Below, one piece after another: positions 7,162 through 15,083 of a stretch of 28,605 nucleotides of DNA (its first letter is position 1; the number at the start of each line of letters is the position of its first letter). The stretch spans positions 1-28,605 of the IMG/VR virus record IMGVR_UViG_3300032265_002277; one strand, given 5' to 3'. The position numbers were made by a program, and so were the translations under genes. This stretch comes from a virus. Below the pieces are notes generated by a model. That model had not been told where the DNA came from and did no database searches. It saw nothing but the letters and a program-made list of their open reading frames with translations.

Positions 7162-7866
7162 ATGGCAACTTTCCAGCACGGTAAGAACGGGTTTCTGGCT
7201 CTTGGCTACGAAACCGCAGCACCCATCCCGACCCTGACAGCAGGTATCACCGGCAGCACCGCAATGGGTGCTATCACGGGTTTCACTGGCTCGCTTCTTG
7301 CAAGCAACGCCAGCAACCAGTTGGTCGCAACGAGTGCAACCGCAACCTACGGTCTGTTCCTCGGTGGTGTTCCGAACTATGTGACCACTTCCGTGACCAT
7401 TTCGGGTGGCACTTTGGCCGTATCAGCAACCGCTGCAACCGGCGCACAGGTGCTTACGATGGTCAACATTTCACCATACATCAACGACATTTCGTTCCCG
7501 CAGGCTATTGAAACCAACGAAACCACGACCTTTTCGGCTGCTGGTGTCAAGACCTACATCGTGGGTCTGAAGGGTTGGACTGTCACCTTTGGCGGTATGC
7601 TCGACCTAACTGGTGGAACCCCCGGTGCCATTGACAAGATTATGTCGGACATCATCAACTTCCAAAACCTTTCCAGCGCCAACCTCTTGTCGTTCGTTTA
7701 CGGCCCTGCCTCGCCGGGTGCGCTTGGTGGTGGTACGGCTGACCTGAAGTACTACGGTCAAGCCATTCTCACGAAGTATGACCTCAAATCATCTGTCTCT
7801 GGCGTTGTCACCTTTGATGGTGAACTTCAGGTCACTGGCGCAGTTAACCGCACCATTCTCCTTTAG
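7162..7866 (+). CDS. Major tail (tube) protein, short paralogue
   Basis: A 234-residue protein nine bases after the long paralogue, with AAGGAG overlapping the previous stop. It shares MATFQHGKN at the start, the central block at about 103-150 (YINDISFPQAIETNETTTF, then GVKTYIVGLKGW), and the C-terminal block KYDLKSSVSGVVTFDGELQ, where the protein ends soon after. It therefore lacks the C-terminal domain of its neighbour. It carries a different beta-rich insertion at about 25-95. The two are clearly homologous along the whole core, so this is a tandem duplication that diverged in its extra domains. It may be the main tube subunit, with the longer paralogue as a decorated minor one, or the reverse. 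Confidence 0.75.
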   Translation: MATFQHGKNGFLALGYETAAPIPTLTAGITGSTAMGAITGFTGSLLASNASNQLVATSATATYGLFLGGVPNYVTTSVTISGGTLAVSATAATGAQVLTMVNISPYINDISFPQAIETNETTTFSAAGVKTYIVGLKGWTVTFGGMLDLTGGTPGAIDKIMSDIINFQNLSSANLLSFVYGPASPGALGGGTADLKYYGQAILTKYDLKSSVSGVVTFDGELQVTGAVNRTILL

Positions 7867-7904
7867 TTGACTACACTCTAGGTAGGAACTAACAAGGAGC
7901 ATAG

Positions 7905-8291
7905 GTGTCAAACCTTTCAGCAAAGATTTTCGCAGCAGCAGACATTGAGAGTGAACTCGTAGAGGTCGCTCAATGGGATGTCACGTTGCTAGTGAAATCC
8001 ATCACGGCCAAAGACCGCGCAGTAATGATTTCGGGTTCAGTAGAGAACAACGGTGATTTCCGCTTAGAGGAAATCCTGCCCGACCTCGTTATTGCTTCGT
8101 GCTACGACCCAGAAACGGGCGAGAAGGTTTTTCAGCCCCAAGACCGTGATGCACTAATGGCAAAGTCAGCCGCACCCATTGAGCAGTTGGCGCAAGTCGC
8201 TATGCGCCTGTCAGGTATGGATGCAGAGGCGGTTGATGCGGCGGGAAAAGGCTCTACGCCAACCCAGAGCGACGCTTCCTCTTTGAGTTAG
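7905..8291 (+). CDS. Tail assembly chaperone, short form (gpG-like)
   Basis: A 128-residue protein starting at GTG 7905, with AAGGAG at 7894-7899. It lies between the tail tube and the tape measure genes, where siphoviruses keep their chaperone pair. The sequence reads FAAADIESELVEVAQWDVTLLVKSITAKDRAVM, then EEILPDLVIASCYDPETGEKVF and a helical region with QDRDALMAKSAAPIEQLAQVAMRLSGM, all usual for the actinobacterial gpG-like family. It would bind the tape measure protein during tail assembly and not enter the virion. Most ribosomes should end at TAG 8289-8291; a fraction should shift frame at 8243-8249. Confidence 0.8.
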   Translation: MSNLSAKIFAAADIESELVEVAQWDVTLLVKSITAKDRAVMISGSVENNGDFRLEEILPDLVIASCYDPETGEKVFQPQDRDALMAKSAAPIEQLAQVAMRLSGMDAEAVDAAGKGSTPTQSDASSLS

Positions 8292-8443
8292 CGGAAAAGT
8301 TAGGGAGAACAGTTGGCGAACTTCTAGAAGGTTCTCCCGCACATAGGCCAATGTCTGCTAGTGAAATGGTGGAGTGGCAAGCCGTTTGGAAAATCAGGGC
8401 ATATGAGCAAGAGGAAGCAATGAAGGAGAGTGGCAACTACTAG
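7905..8443 (+). CDS. Tail assembly chaperone, long frameshifted form (gpG-T-like)
   Basis: A -1 shift at the slippery heptamer 8243-8249 joins the first 115 residues of the short form to a 64-residue extension read from 8249 to the TAG at 8441-8443, giving about 179 residues. The extension reads RLYANPERRFLFELAEKLG, then RTVGELLEGSP, MSASEMVEWQAVWKIRAYEQEE and MKESGNY. The pattern FxxxLAexLGxTvgeLl...mSa.El.eW.a...ir..E is the usual T-domain of tail chaperones. This extension has no start codon or ribosome site of its own that would explain it otherwise. The gpG:gpGT ratio is known to matter for tail assembly in lambda; the same is inferred here. Confidence 0.85.
8243..8249 (+). other. -1 programmed frameshift slippery site GGGAAAA
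   Basis: GGGAAAA lies in the zero frame as G GGA AAA (codons at 8244 and 8247), matching the canonical X XXY YYZ form. After slippage the tRNAs pair with GGG and AAA, and reading resumes at 8249 in the -1 frame, which is open through 8443. The zero frame ends 40 bases later at 8289. I did not find a convincing long stem or pseudoknot by eye downstream. Confidence 0.8.
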
Positions 8444-8464
8444 CAAGATGGAAGGGGGGCTGTG

Positions 8465-11400
8465 ATGGAAGAAAGTATGCGTATCCGAATACTCGGTGAC
8501 GCTGCTGGCGCACAGACCGCTTTTCAGCAAGTAGAAAAAGCCGCCGAACTTGCTGCTAACAAAATCACCGGCTCGTTTTCGCATCTGGGAGGCCTCTTTA
8601 AGCGCACCATTGGCTTCGCCGGTGTCGCCATTGGTATTGACACGGCGCTGGAAAGTGCCTCAAAACTCATCAACGCACAGAAGGCGCAGTCGCAACTTCT
8701 CTACAACCAGTCCAAGCAACAGGGCAGTCTCATCAAGTTGCAGGACTATCAGTTGCAGGGTGCTGCCAACGAGTATCAGTGGAAATCCAAAACGCTCGAC
8801 CAGATGGCAACGCAGTTGTCGCTGACAAACGCCATTTCCAAGCAAGACATCGTCGCCGCCCAGAACAAGCAGTTGACCAATACTGACTTGCTGAAGTTTT
8901 ATAAACAGGGCGTTCCTGCACTCCAAAAGCAGAACCAGACCTTTAAGGACATTTCATTTCAGTCCAAGCAGTTGCACCAACATATGTCCAACTCGCAGGT
9001 GGCGATGGCAACGGTGCTGACCACCGCCGCCAACCTTTCCGAGGTCACGGGCCACGGCATTAACGGCTCAATGATGATGCTGACCCGGCTGATGGCTGAC
9101 CCCGCCAAGCGTATGTCGGCTATGTCTCGTAGCGGCATCCAAATCGCCAAAGCCGACCAAGACCGCATTAAGGCGCTGGAAAAGCAGAAGGGTCTTGTGG
9201 CGGCACAAGGCGAACTGCTTAATGTTTTGGATAAGACCTATCACAACATTGCAGCATCGGCGGCATCACCTGTCGAAATCCTGAAAAACGCCTTGCAGAA
9301 CATTTGGACTGCATTGGGCGAAGGTTTGATGCCGGTGCTGGAAAGTTTGTCCGCCGTGGTCATCCAAGTAGTAGAGCCACTTATCCCCATCCTGCAAAGT
9401 ATGGCGAACATCATCAAAATCGTGGCTACCAACCTCGGTACTTCGCTCGGTAATATCCTCGCTGACCTCATCCCCTTCGTTGACCTTTTGGTGAAGGGCT
9501 TGTTGCCTGCGTTGTTTGACCTCATCACGCCACTTATCCAAATGGCAGATGCCGTGATTACACCACTCGCCAACGCCTTCTCAAAGTTGGTGGGTCAAGG
9601 TGATGCCATCGGCCCCCTGTCGCAAATGTTCCTTGATATGGGTAGTGCTATCGGAAAAAACCTGAAGCCTGCGGTGGACTTTCTCACCAAGTCGTTTGAC
9701 CAAATGACCAAGAGTGGTGAAATGAACAAAATGATGCAGGCCATCTTGGATACCTTTAAGGCCCTCGCTCCCGTATTGCCATCCCTTGCTTTGTCGTTCT
9801 CCAAGTTGGTCATTGCGATTACACCAGCCTTCATTGCCGCTTTGCCCGACATCGTGAAGGCGTTCCAACTGTTCGTGACCATTTTGACCAAACTCACGCC
9901 CCTTATCACGATGACAGCCAACGCCCTTGCCGGTCTAGTGAAATGGGTCACGGGCAACAAAGGTTTGACGGGCGTTATCGGCGCACTTCTCGCCATCTGG
10001 TTCACCAAACGGATGTTCCTGACCCCCATCGTCGCTGCCGCAAGCGGTATTGGAAGTCTTATTGGAAAGATGACCTCACTTGGTGGGGCAATGCGTGGCG
10101 TTGCTGGAACGGCAAAAGGTTTGTTTACGGGTGGGTTTGGCGGTGCATCAGCAAGTCGAGCCGCCTACCTTGACCGCCGAGCCTCGATTATTGGTGGAAA
10201 GGCCTCCGCCGCATTTGGTTTCTATGGCGAGGACAGCGCCAAATACAAGCGTTTGCAGACGAAATACAAGTCGGCGGCTGGTGAGGCCGAGATGATGCAC
10301 AGCCGTATTGAGACTGTGGCAACGGCTGGTGGTGGGTTTAAGGGTCTGCTGAAATCAGTATTCGGTATGGGCTTGGGAACGGCGTTCAGCCCGACCAACC
10401 AGATGGATGCCACGAAGGAAAACACGCAGGCTCTCATCCGCTTGACCGATGCAATGAAAATGGGTGCTGGTGGCTCGTTGTCGGGTGGTTTTGGAAGCGG
10501 TGGTGGCTTAGGCGGTTCAGCAACTAAGAAGGCAATGACCATTGAGGAACGCCTTGCTACATCTATAAAGGCTGGTCGCTACGACACTATCGCTGCTGAA
10601 CGCAAGGCTATTGCCACCAAGTTTGGTGCGGGTGCTGGCCCGATGCTGAACCAGTTTGACCAAGCCGCCAAGCGAGCAAAGGCGATGGTTGATGCTGAAA
10701 GGGCTATGTCTAATGTCTCATCTGTGGCAGGTGGCAAGGCTGGTCGCTTTGCTCGTATGGGCAACTTCCTGAAAAATGATTTCAGCGCCTTTAGGGGTCA
10801 GGCTGGCGGTCTGCTCGGCAAAGTCGGTGGCTTTGGTGGAAAACTTGGCGGTATGGCCGAAGGCTTGATGGGCAAGGTCGGCGGTATGGGGATGCTTGGT
10901 AAGGGTCTTATCGGCGGTTTGGGTTCAGCAGCCATAGGACTAGCGATGCCTTTGTTGGCGAAGGTTATGCCCAAATCAGCCGCCAATGTCCTCGGTGGTG
11001 CGGCACAAGGTGCCTCAATGGGGATGATGTTCGGGCCGTGGGGTGCTGGCATCGGCGCTGCTATTGGACTAGTGAAATCTTTGTTCCAGAACTGCAAGCC
11101 GTTCCACGATTTCGTGGTCAAAATCGGCAAGAAGTTGGAGGAGTGGGGCAAGGTGATTTGGAAGCACATTGAGCCTGCGCTGAAGGCGATTTGGAAGGTT
11201 CTACAAGTCGTCGCCAAGGTTTACATCAAGGCGATTATCGAGGAGTTTAAGATTTTGTGGGCTGCCATCAAGTTGGTATGGGACATCCTGATGGATGTCG
11301 GCAAGTTCATTTGGAACGTGCTGGTGAAATATGTCAAGGCATACATCGGGTTTTGGAAGGATGTCTGGGGCATTATTCGGACAGTATGGGACGCCCTTGT

Positions 11401-11881
11401 GAGTGGTGGAAAGACCGTATGGAACTTCCTGAAGGGGATGTTCGGCTGGATTAGTAAGACGGTTTCGACCATTTGGAACGGCCTTTACAACTCGTTCGTC
11501 TGGGTGGCGAACAAGATTATTACGGCCTACAACGACACCATCGGCGGTCTGCTCGGCTTGGTTGGGGTGAACGCCAAGATTAGTTATCTGACCCCCATCG
11601 GCGGTCAAAGCCCCAAAAAACACCACTCTGGTGGCATTGTTCAGGGGCCACGGGGCAAGGAAGTTCCTGCCATCTTGCAGGCTGGCGAAGCCGTGATTTC
11701 ACTAGCCCAGATGAACGCCAACCGAGGTCGCAGCACGGGTCACAGCCTCAATGTCAGCCCCGGTGCGGTCAGCATTGTGGTCAATGGAAACGCCGATGCC
11801 GCCACGACTGCTGAAATCAAGAAGCACGTTGAGGCCCAGTTTAAGGAACTGCACCGCACGCTGAAATCTATGGGTCGGTAA
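8465..11881 (+). CDS. Tape measure protein
   Basis: About 1,138 residues. It sets tail length and fills the tube before DNA ejection. ATG 8465 is preferred over GTG 8462 because it sits about 7 bases from the GAAGGGGG run at 8451-8458. Residues 1-260 are helical and Gln/Lys-rich, with a typical tape-measure stretch (MMMLTRLMADPAKRMSAMSRSGI, then EKQKGLVAAQGELLNVLDKTY). Membrane-like segments follow at about 500-537, 815-836 and 846-875, between Gly-rich linkers. A Trp-rich amphipathic region (about 890-1020, repeated IWKVL, ILWAAIKLVWDIL, VWGIIRTVWDALV) leads to the C-terminal HSGGIVQGPRGKEVPAILQAGEAVIS motif common in actinobacterial tape measures. No peptidase or lysozyme motif is evident. 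At about 0.15 nm per residue the tail would be near 170 nm. Confidence 0.9.
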   Translation: MEESMRIRILGDAAGAQTAFQQVEKAAELAANKITGSFSHLGGLFKRTIGFAGVAIGIDTALESASKLINAQKAQSQLLYNQSKQQGSLIKLQDYQLQGAANEYQWKSKTLDQMATQLSLTNAISKQDIVAAQNKQLTNTDLLKFYKQGVPALQKQNQTFKDISFQSKQLHQHMSNSQVAMATVLTTAANLSEVTGHGINGSMMMLTRLMADPAKRMSAMSRSGIQIAKADQDRIKALEKQKGLVAAQGELLNVLDKTYHNIAASAASPVEILKNALQNIWTALGEGLMPVLESLSAVVIQVVEPLIPILQSMANIIKIVATNLGTSLGNILADLIPFVDLLVKGLLPALFDLITPLIQMADAVITPLANAFSKLVGQGDAIGPLSQMFLDMGSAIGKNLKPAVDFLTKSFDQMTKSGEMNKMMQAILDTFKALAPVLPSLALSFSKLVIAITPAFIAALPDIVKAFQLFVTILTKLTPLITMTANALAGLVKWVTGNKGLTGVIGALLAIWFTKRMFLTPIVAAASGIGSLIGKMTSLGGAMRGVAGTAKGLFTGGFGGASASRAAYLDRRASIIGGKASAAFGFYGEDSAKYKRLQTKYKSAAGEAEMMHSRIETVATAGGGFKGLLKSVFGMGLGTAFSPTNQMDATKENTQALIRLTDAMKMGAGGSLSGGFGSGGGLGGSATKKAMTIEERLATSIKAGRYDTIAAERKAIATKFGAGAGPMLNQFDQAAKRAKAMVDAERAMSNVSSVAGGKAGRFARMGNFLKNDFSAFRGQAGGLLGKVGGFGGKLGGMAEGLMGKVGGMGMLGKGLIGGLGSAAIGLAMPLLAKVMPKSAANVLGGAAQGASMGMMFGPWGAGIGAAIGLVKSLFQNCKPFHDFVVKIGKKLEEWGKVIWKHIEPALKAIWKVLQVVAKVYIKAIIEEFKILWAAIKLVWDILMDVGKFIWNVLVKYVKAYIGFWKDVWGIIRTVWDALVSGGKTVWNFLKGMFGWISKTVSTIWNGLYNSFVWVANKIITAYNDTIGGLLGLVGVNAKISYLTPIGGQSPKKHHSGGIVQGPRGKEVPAILQAGEAVISLAQMNANRGRSTGHSLNVSPGAVSIVVNGNADAATTAEIKKHVEAQFKELHRTLKSMGR

Positions 11882-11918
11882 ATCCCGATTTTGTGGGGTA
11901 GAGTAGGGGTTGAGCGAG

Positions 11919-14900
11919 ATGAAAACTTATTACGCCAACCCCAACTACGCAGAAGCCGCCAACTCTGACAACTGGGTGGTGGTTGGGGCGCAAAGTTCTG
12001 ATGTTGCCACCAATGACTTGACACAGTTGGCTGTCGGCAATATTTCAGCACCAACCGGCACGACTGCTACGGGCTACTACTTTGCCCAAATCGAGGATTT
12101 GAGCCGTTTGATGAAGGGCTGGTCATACCTTACCAAGACCAGCCTCGGCCCTCGGAACACTGGAACCGTCAACATCTCCTTCTTAAAGCCTAACTTTCAG
12201 CAGAACGAGCCGTATTTGTATGTGGCTGAAATCAACGGATTTCAGAATGGGGATACGCTGGCGATTTTGGAAGGGCAACAAGAAAACCAAGCCCCGTATT
12301 CCAGCGCAGCGACCTCATCGGATTATGGTTTTAGCGAGTGGTCTGTTGTTCGCAACGCCGGACTTATTCCTACGGTGGCCGTAGGATACGGCTCAAACAC
12401 CGCCTTCCTGCAACCAGAAAACACGGCATCTGTTGCTTGCCGACTGCTGATTTACCCGACTGTGGACTACGGCGATACCGATTACGGCAACACCTACAAC
12501 GACCTGAACGCCAATGTCGCTACCGTTCCTGCCAAGATTAACTACCCTTCGAGTTTCACCCCCACACCCGACAACCTCGGCACGGGAACCGTCAAAAACT
12601 GGTACATCGTGGCTTCGGGCGATGACACCGCCAAGACGAACATCACGACCTTATTGCCAGATTTCACTACCGATGGCGAGTTGGTCACCAATGTGACGGT
12701 GGGCCAGACATCCACGCAGGTCACCTTGTCCAATGTCAATAGCGGTTTTAAGGTGGGGCAGACCCTCACCATCGTCACCAACGGTGCGGCGGTCAACAGT
12801 TCCCTGCCATCCATTTCCTCGCTCGGAACTGCCCCAATGGGCTTTTTTGCTGGAAAGATTACGGCAGTCTCGGCAACGGGTGGCGTTCTTGTCCTGACCA
12901 CCGACCTCAACGACACCACCGCCGATATTGGAACTCTTGACCCTTTGCCCGGCTCGCTGAACACCAATGTCAACTTCACGGGAACGATTTCCACCACCAC
13001 AACCATCACGCTTTCTGCCTACACCGCCACGAACAACTATGGCTTGGCGGCTGGTCAGACTGTCACGGGTGGCACTTACATTTCAGCAGGAACGACCATT
13101 ACGAGCATCGCTGGCAACGGCCCCGGTGCTGTAATCACCTTGTCGCAGGCGGTTGCTGGTGGCGTGGGAACCACCAATGTCTCCTTTGTTGGCTCTTACA
13201 CGGATAACAACCTTCGAGCCTACGCAGCCACTATCACCAACTATGGGTTGCAAGTCAACTACAACAATGACAAAATCAACGCCGTTTACTCGTCAGCGCC
13301 GTATTACGCCTACAACACGCCACTCTCCCTCGCTACGGCACTTTCCACTACGGGTGCTACCACGCAAGTTGTGCTGCGAAACAATAATGTTTATGACACA
13401 ACGATTTATGGCTCTACAAGCGGAACGCAGTATTTTTCGTTGCAATGTGGTGATAACTATCAGGAAATCGCAGTCACGAGCGACACGACCATCACGGCTG
13501 GCGGTAGTGCCACCGTCACCGTCACGAGTTTCACCCCGAACTTTGCCTACCCTGCTCGCACGACTTCGGTGGTTGACTGGTACTCATCTCGTGGCAATGG
13601 AGTTGACCGCTACGGCAAGATGCTGATTTTGCCCATCGTTCCGCAGGTTTACAAGAACGCCCCTGTCGCTCGCTTTAAGAGTATGACCCCGACCACGATT
13701 ACTGAAACCATTTCAGGGGCTACCTATACCTCCTACTACGGAACGGTTGGGTCACCTTCCGTATACTACTCCGAGCCACCGTATGTTGTTTCAGTAGATA
13801 GCGTTTCGGGTATTGCGGTTGGCGATACCCTGACTTTCCGCAACGACTACAACCCGTGGTTCAGCAACTATCCGACCAACACGCCACCGAATAGTGGTCT
13901 TGGTGGTGCATCAACTTGGTCATCATATGGTGATGCAACGCCGTGGACTTGGACACTCACCGATAACGGTGCGTCGGGTTTCACCTGCACATCGGGTGCT
14001 ACTTACTTTATTTTACCTGATGCCAACGGCTATTCTTTGCCCCTCGTCATTGGGCAAACTGTTTTTGGGGCAAACAGTTTGGTTCCCAACGGCACATTTG
14101 TCACCGGATGGAACGCTACGCAGGTTTTTCTTAGTGCCAATACTGGTGGAACCACCGCAGTAGCAGTCAACCTGCGCTTCTACCCCGGAAGGTCTGGCTA
14201 CAACTATTGGAAGGTTTACTCGGTAGATACGGCCAACAACGCCTTTACTATTTACGGCTCATCTGGCTACTACTCGCTGGCTACGACTTCATACTCGGCT
14301 AATGGTGATAGCCAAAACTCGATTTACTCATACGACAACCACTTCTACGCAGGCAACACCATTGACACCCTGAACTCCAACGGCTTGGGGGCTGGCGTGG
14401 TCGGGATGATGCTTATGAACAGTAGTGGGAACGACCTTGGCCCCGAACCGTACACGCAATGGCACACCACCAACACGGTTGTCGGCTCATACGCTGAAGG
14501 CGCTCGCTACATCGGTAGTCAGTCAGTCGGTGACCAAGAGCAGGTGAAACCCTTCCGTATCGGTACTCTCATCGGCACGACCCTTGCTTTGGATGTCATC
14601 GCCCAAAACAGCACCGCCTTTACGGTTAACGCCCTGCCAACTTCGGCGGCAGTCGGCAACTTTGACCTCAACAACCAAGACACCAACCAATACGGGATGA
14701 ACTCCTACACCAACCCCTACCAATACGGCGGTTTTGCCAACTTGGGAACTTCGGCGGCATATTCCACCAACTACTCGGTGGGAAATCAGTTCCCCATTGT
14801 GGTCGGTCAGGGGCAAACGCAGGAAGTTGTTCTGGCAACTACGGGGGCTGCTGGAAACACGGGTGGCAAATCTTGGGCTTATCCCCAACCCGTTGATGGC

Positions 14901-15083
14901 TCAAACAGCACCCTTGTTCCGATGATTTGGTATCTGGTCGCTGGACAGTCTTTTCAGTATGACCACGCGGCGGGCGAGCCGGTTTGCCTTCCAAACTTCA
15001 TTTACAACTCTGCTGGTACGATTAGTCACGCAGCGAGTGCGCCCGTAATCGGGTTGCCCAACACGGGAACGGTTTATGGCTAA
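11919..15083 (+). CDS. Large beta-rich minor tail protein
   Basis: About 1,054 residues directly after the tape measure gene. ATG 11919 is preferred; a TTG at 11910 is in frame but lies immediately against the GTAGGGG that would serve as its Shine-Dalgarno. The protein is Thr/Asn/Gly/Tyr-rich with little predicted helix. It opens MKTYYANPNYAEAANSDNWVV and contains at least two copies of the recurring module (about residue 375, GLAAGQTVTGG then ISAGTTITSIAG; about 708, LVIGQTVFG then VPNGTFVTGW). A FTPNFAYPARTTSV segment matches segments in the next two proteins. I see no enzyme motif. Position suggests a tail-tip or side-fibre component. The stop lies inside the next gene (8-base overlap). 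Confidence 0.75.
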   Translation: MKTYYANPNYAEAANSDNWVVVGAQSSDVATNDLTQLAVGNISAPTGTTATGYYFAQIEDLSRLMKGWSYLTKTSLGPRNTGTVNISFLKPNFQQNEPYLYVAEINGFQNGDTLAILEGQQENQAPYSSAATSSDYGFSEWSVVRNAGLIPTVAVGYGSNTAFLQPENTASVACRLLIYPTVDYGDTDYGNTYNDLNANVATVPAKINYPSSFTPTPDNLGTGTVKNWYIVASGDDTAKTNITTLLPDFTTDGELVTNVTVGQTSTQVTLSNVNSGFKVGQTLTIVTNGAAVNSSLPSISSLGTAPMGFFAGKITAVSATGGVLVLTTDLNDTTADIGTLDPLPGSLNTNVNFTGTISTTTTITLSAYTATNNYGLAAGQTVTGGTYISAGTTITSIAGNGPGAVITLSQAVAGGVGTTNVSFVGSYTDNNLRAYAATITNYGLQVNYNNDKINAVYSSAPYYAYNTPLSLATALSTTGATTQVVLRNNNVYDTTIYGSTSGTQYFSLQCGDNYQEIAVTSDTTITAGGSATVTVTSFTPNFAYPARTTSVVDWYSSRGNGVDRYGKMLILPIVPQVYKNAPVARFKSMTPTTITETISGATYTSYYGTVGSPSVYYSEPPYVVSVDSVSGIAVGDTLTFRNDYNPWFSNYPTNTPPNSGLGGASTWSSYGDATPWTWTLTDNGASGFTCTSGATYFILPDANGYSLPLVIGQTVFGANSLVPNGTFVTGWNATQVFLSANTGGTTAVAVNLRFYPGRSGYNYWKVYSVDTANNAFTIYGSSGYYSLATTSYSANGDSQNSIYSYDNHFYAGNTIDTLNSNGLGAGVVGMMLMNSSGNDLGPEPYTQWHTTNTVVGSYAEGARYIGSQSVGDQEQVKPFRIGTLIGTTLALDVIAQNSTAFTVNALPTSAAVGNFDLNNQDTNQYGMNSYTNPYQYGGFANLGTSAAYSTNYSVGNQFPIVVGQGQTQEVVLATTGAAGNTGGKSWAYPQPVDGSNSTLVPMIWYLVAGQSFQYDHAAGEPVCLPNFIYNSAGTISHAASAPVIGLPNTGTVYG

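Noticed and set aside
7867-7904. TTGACT at 7867 as a -35 for the chaperone gene.
   Set aside because: No -10 hexamer at a suitable distance; the gene has a strong ribosome site and can be read from the tail-tube transcript.
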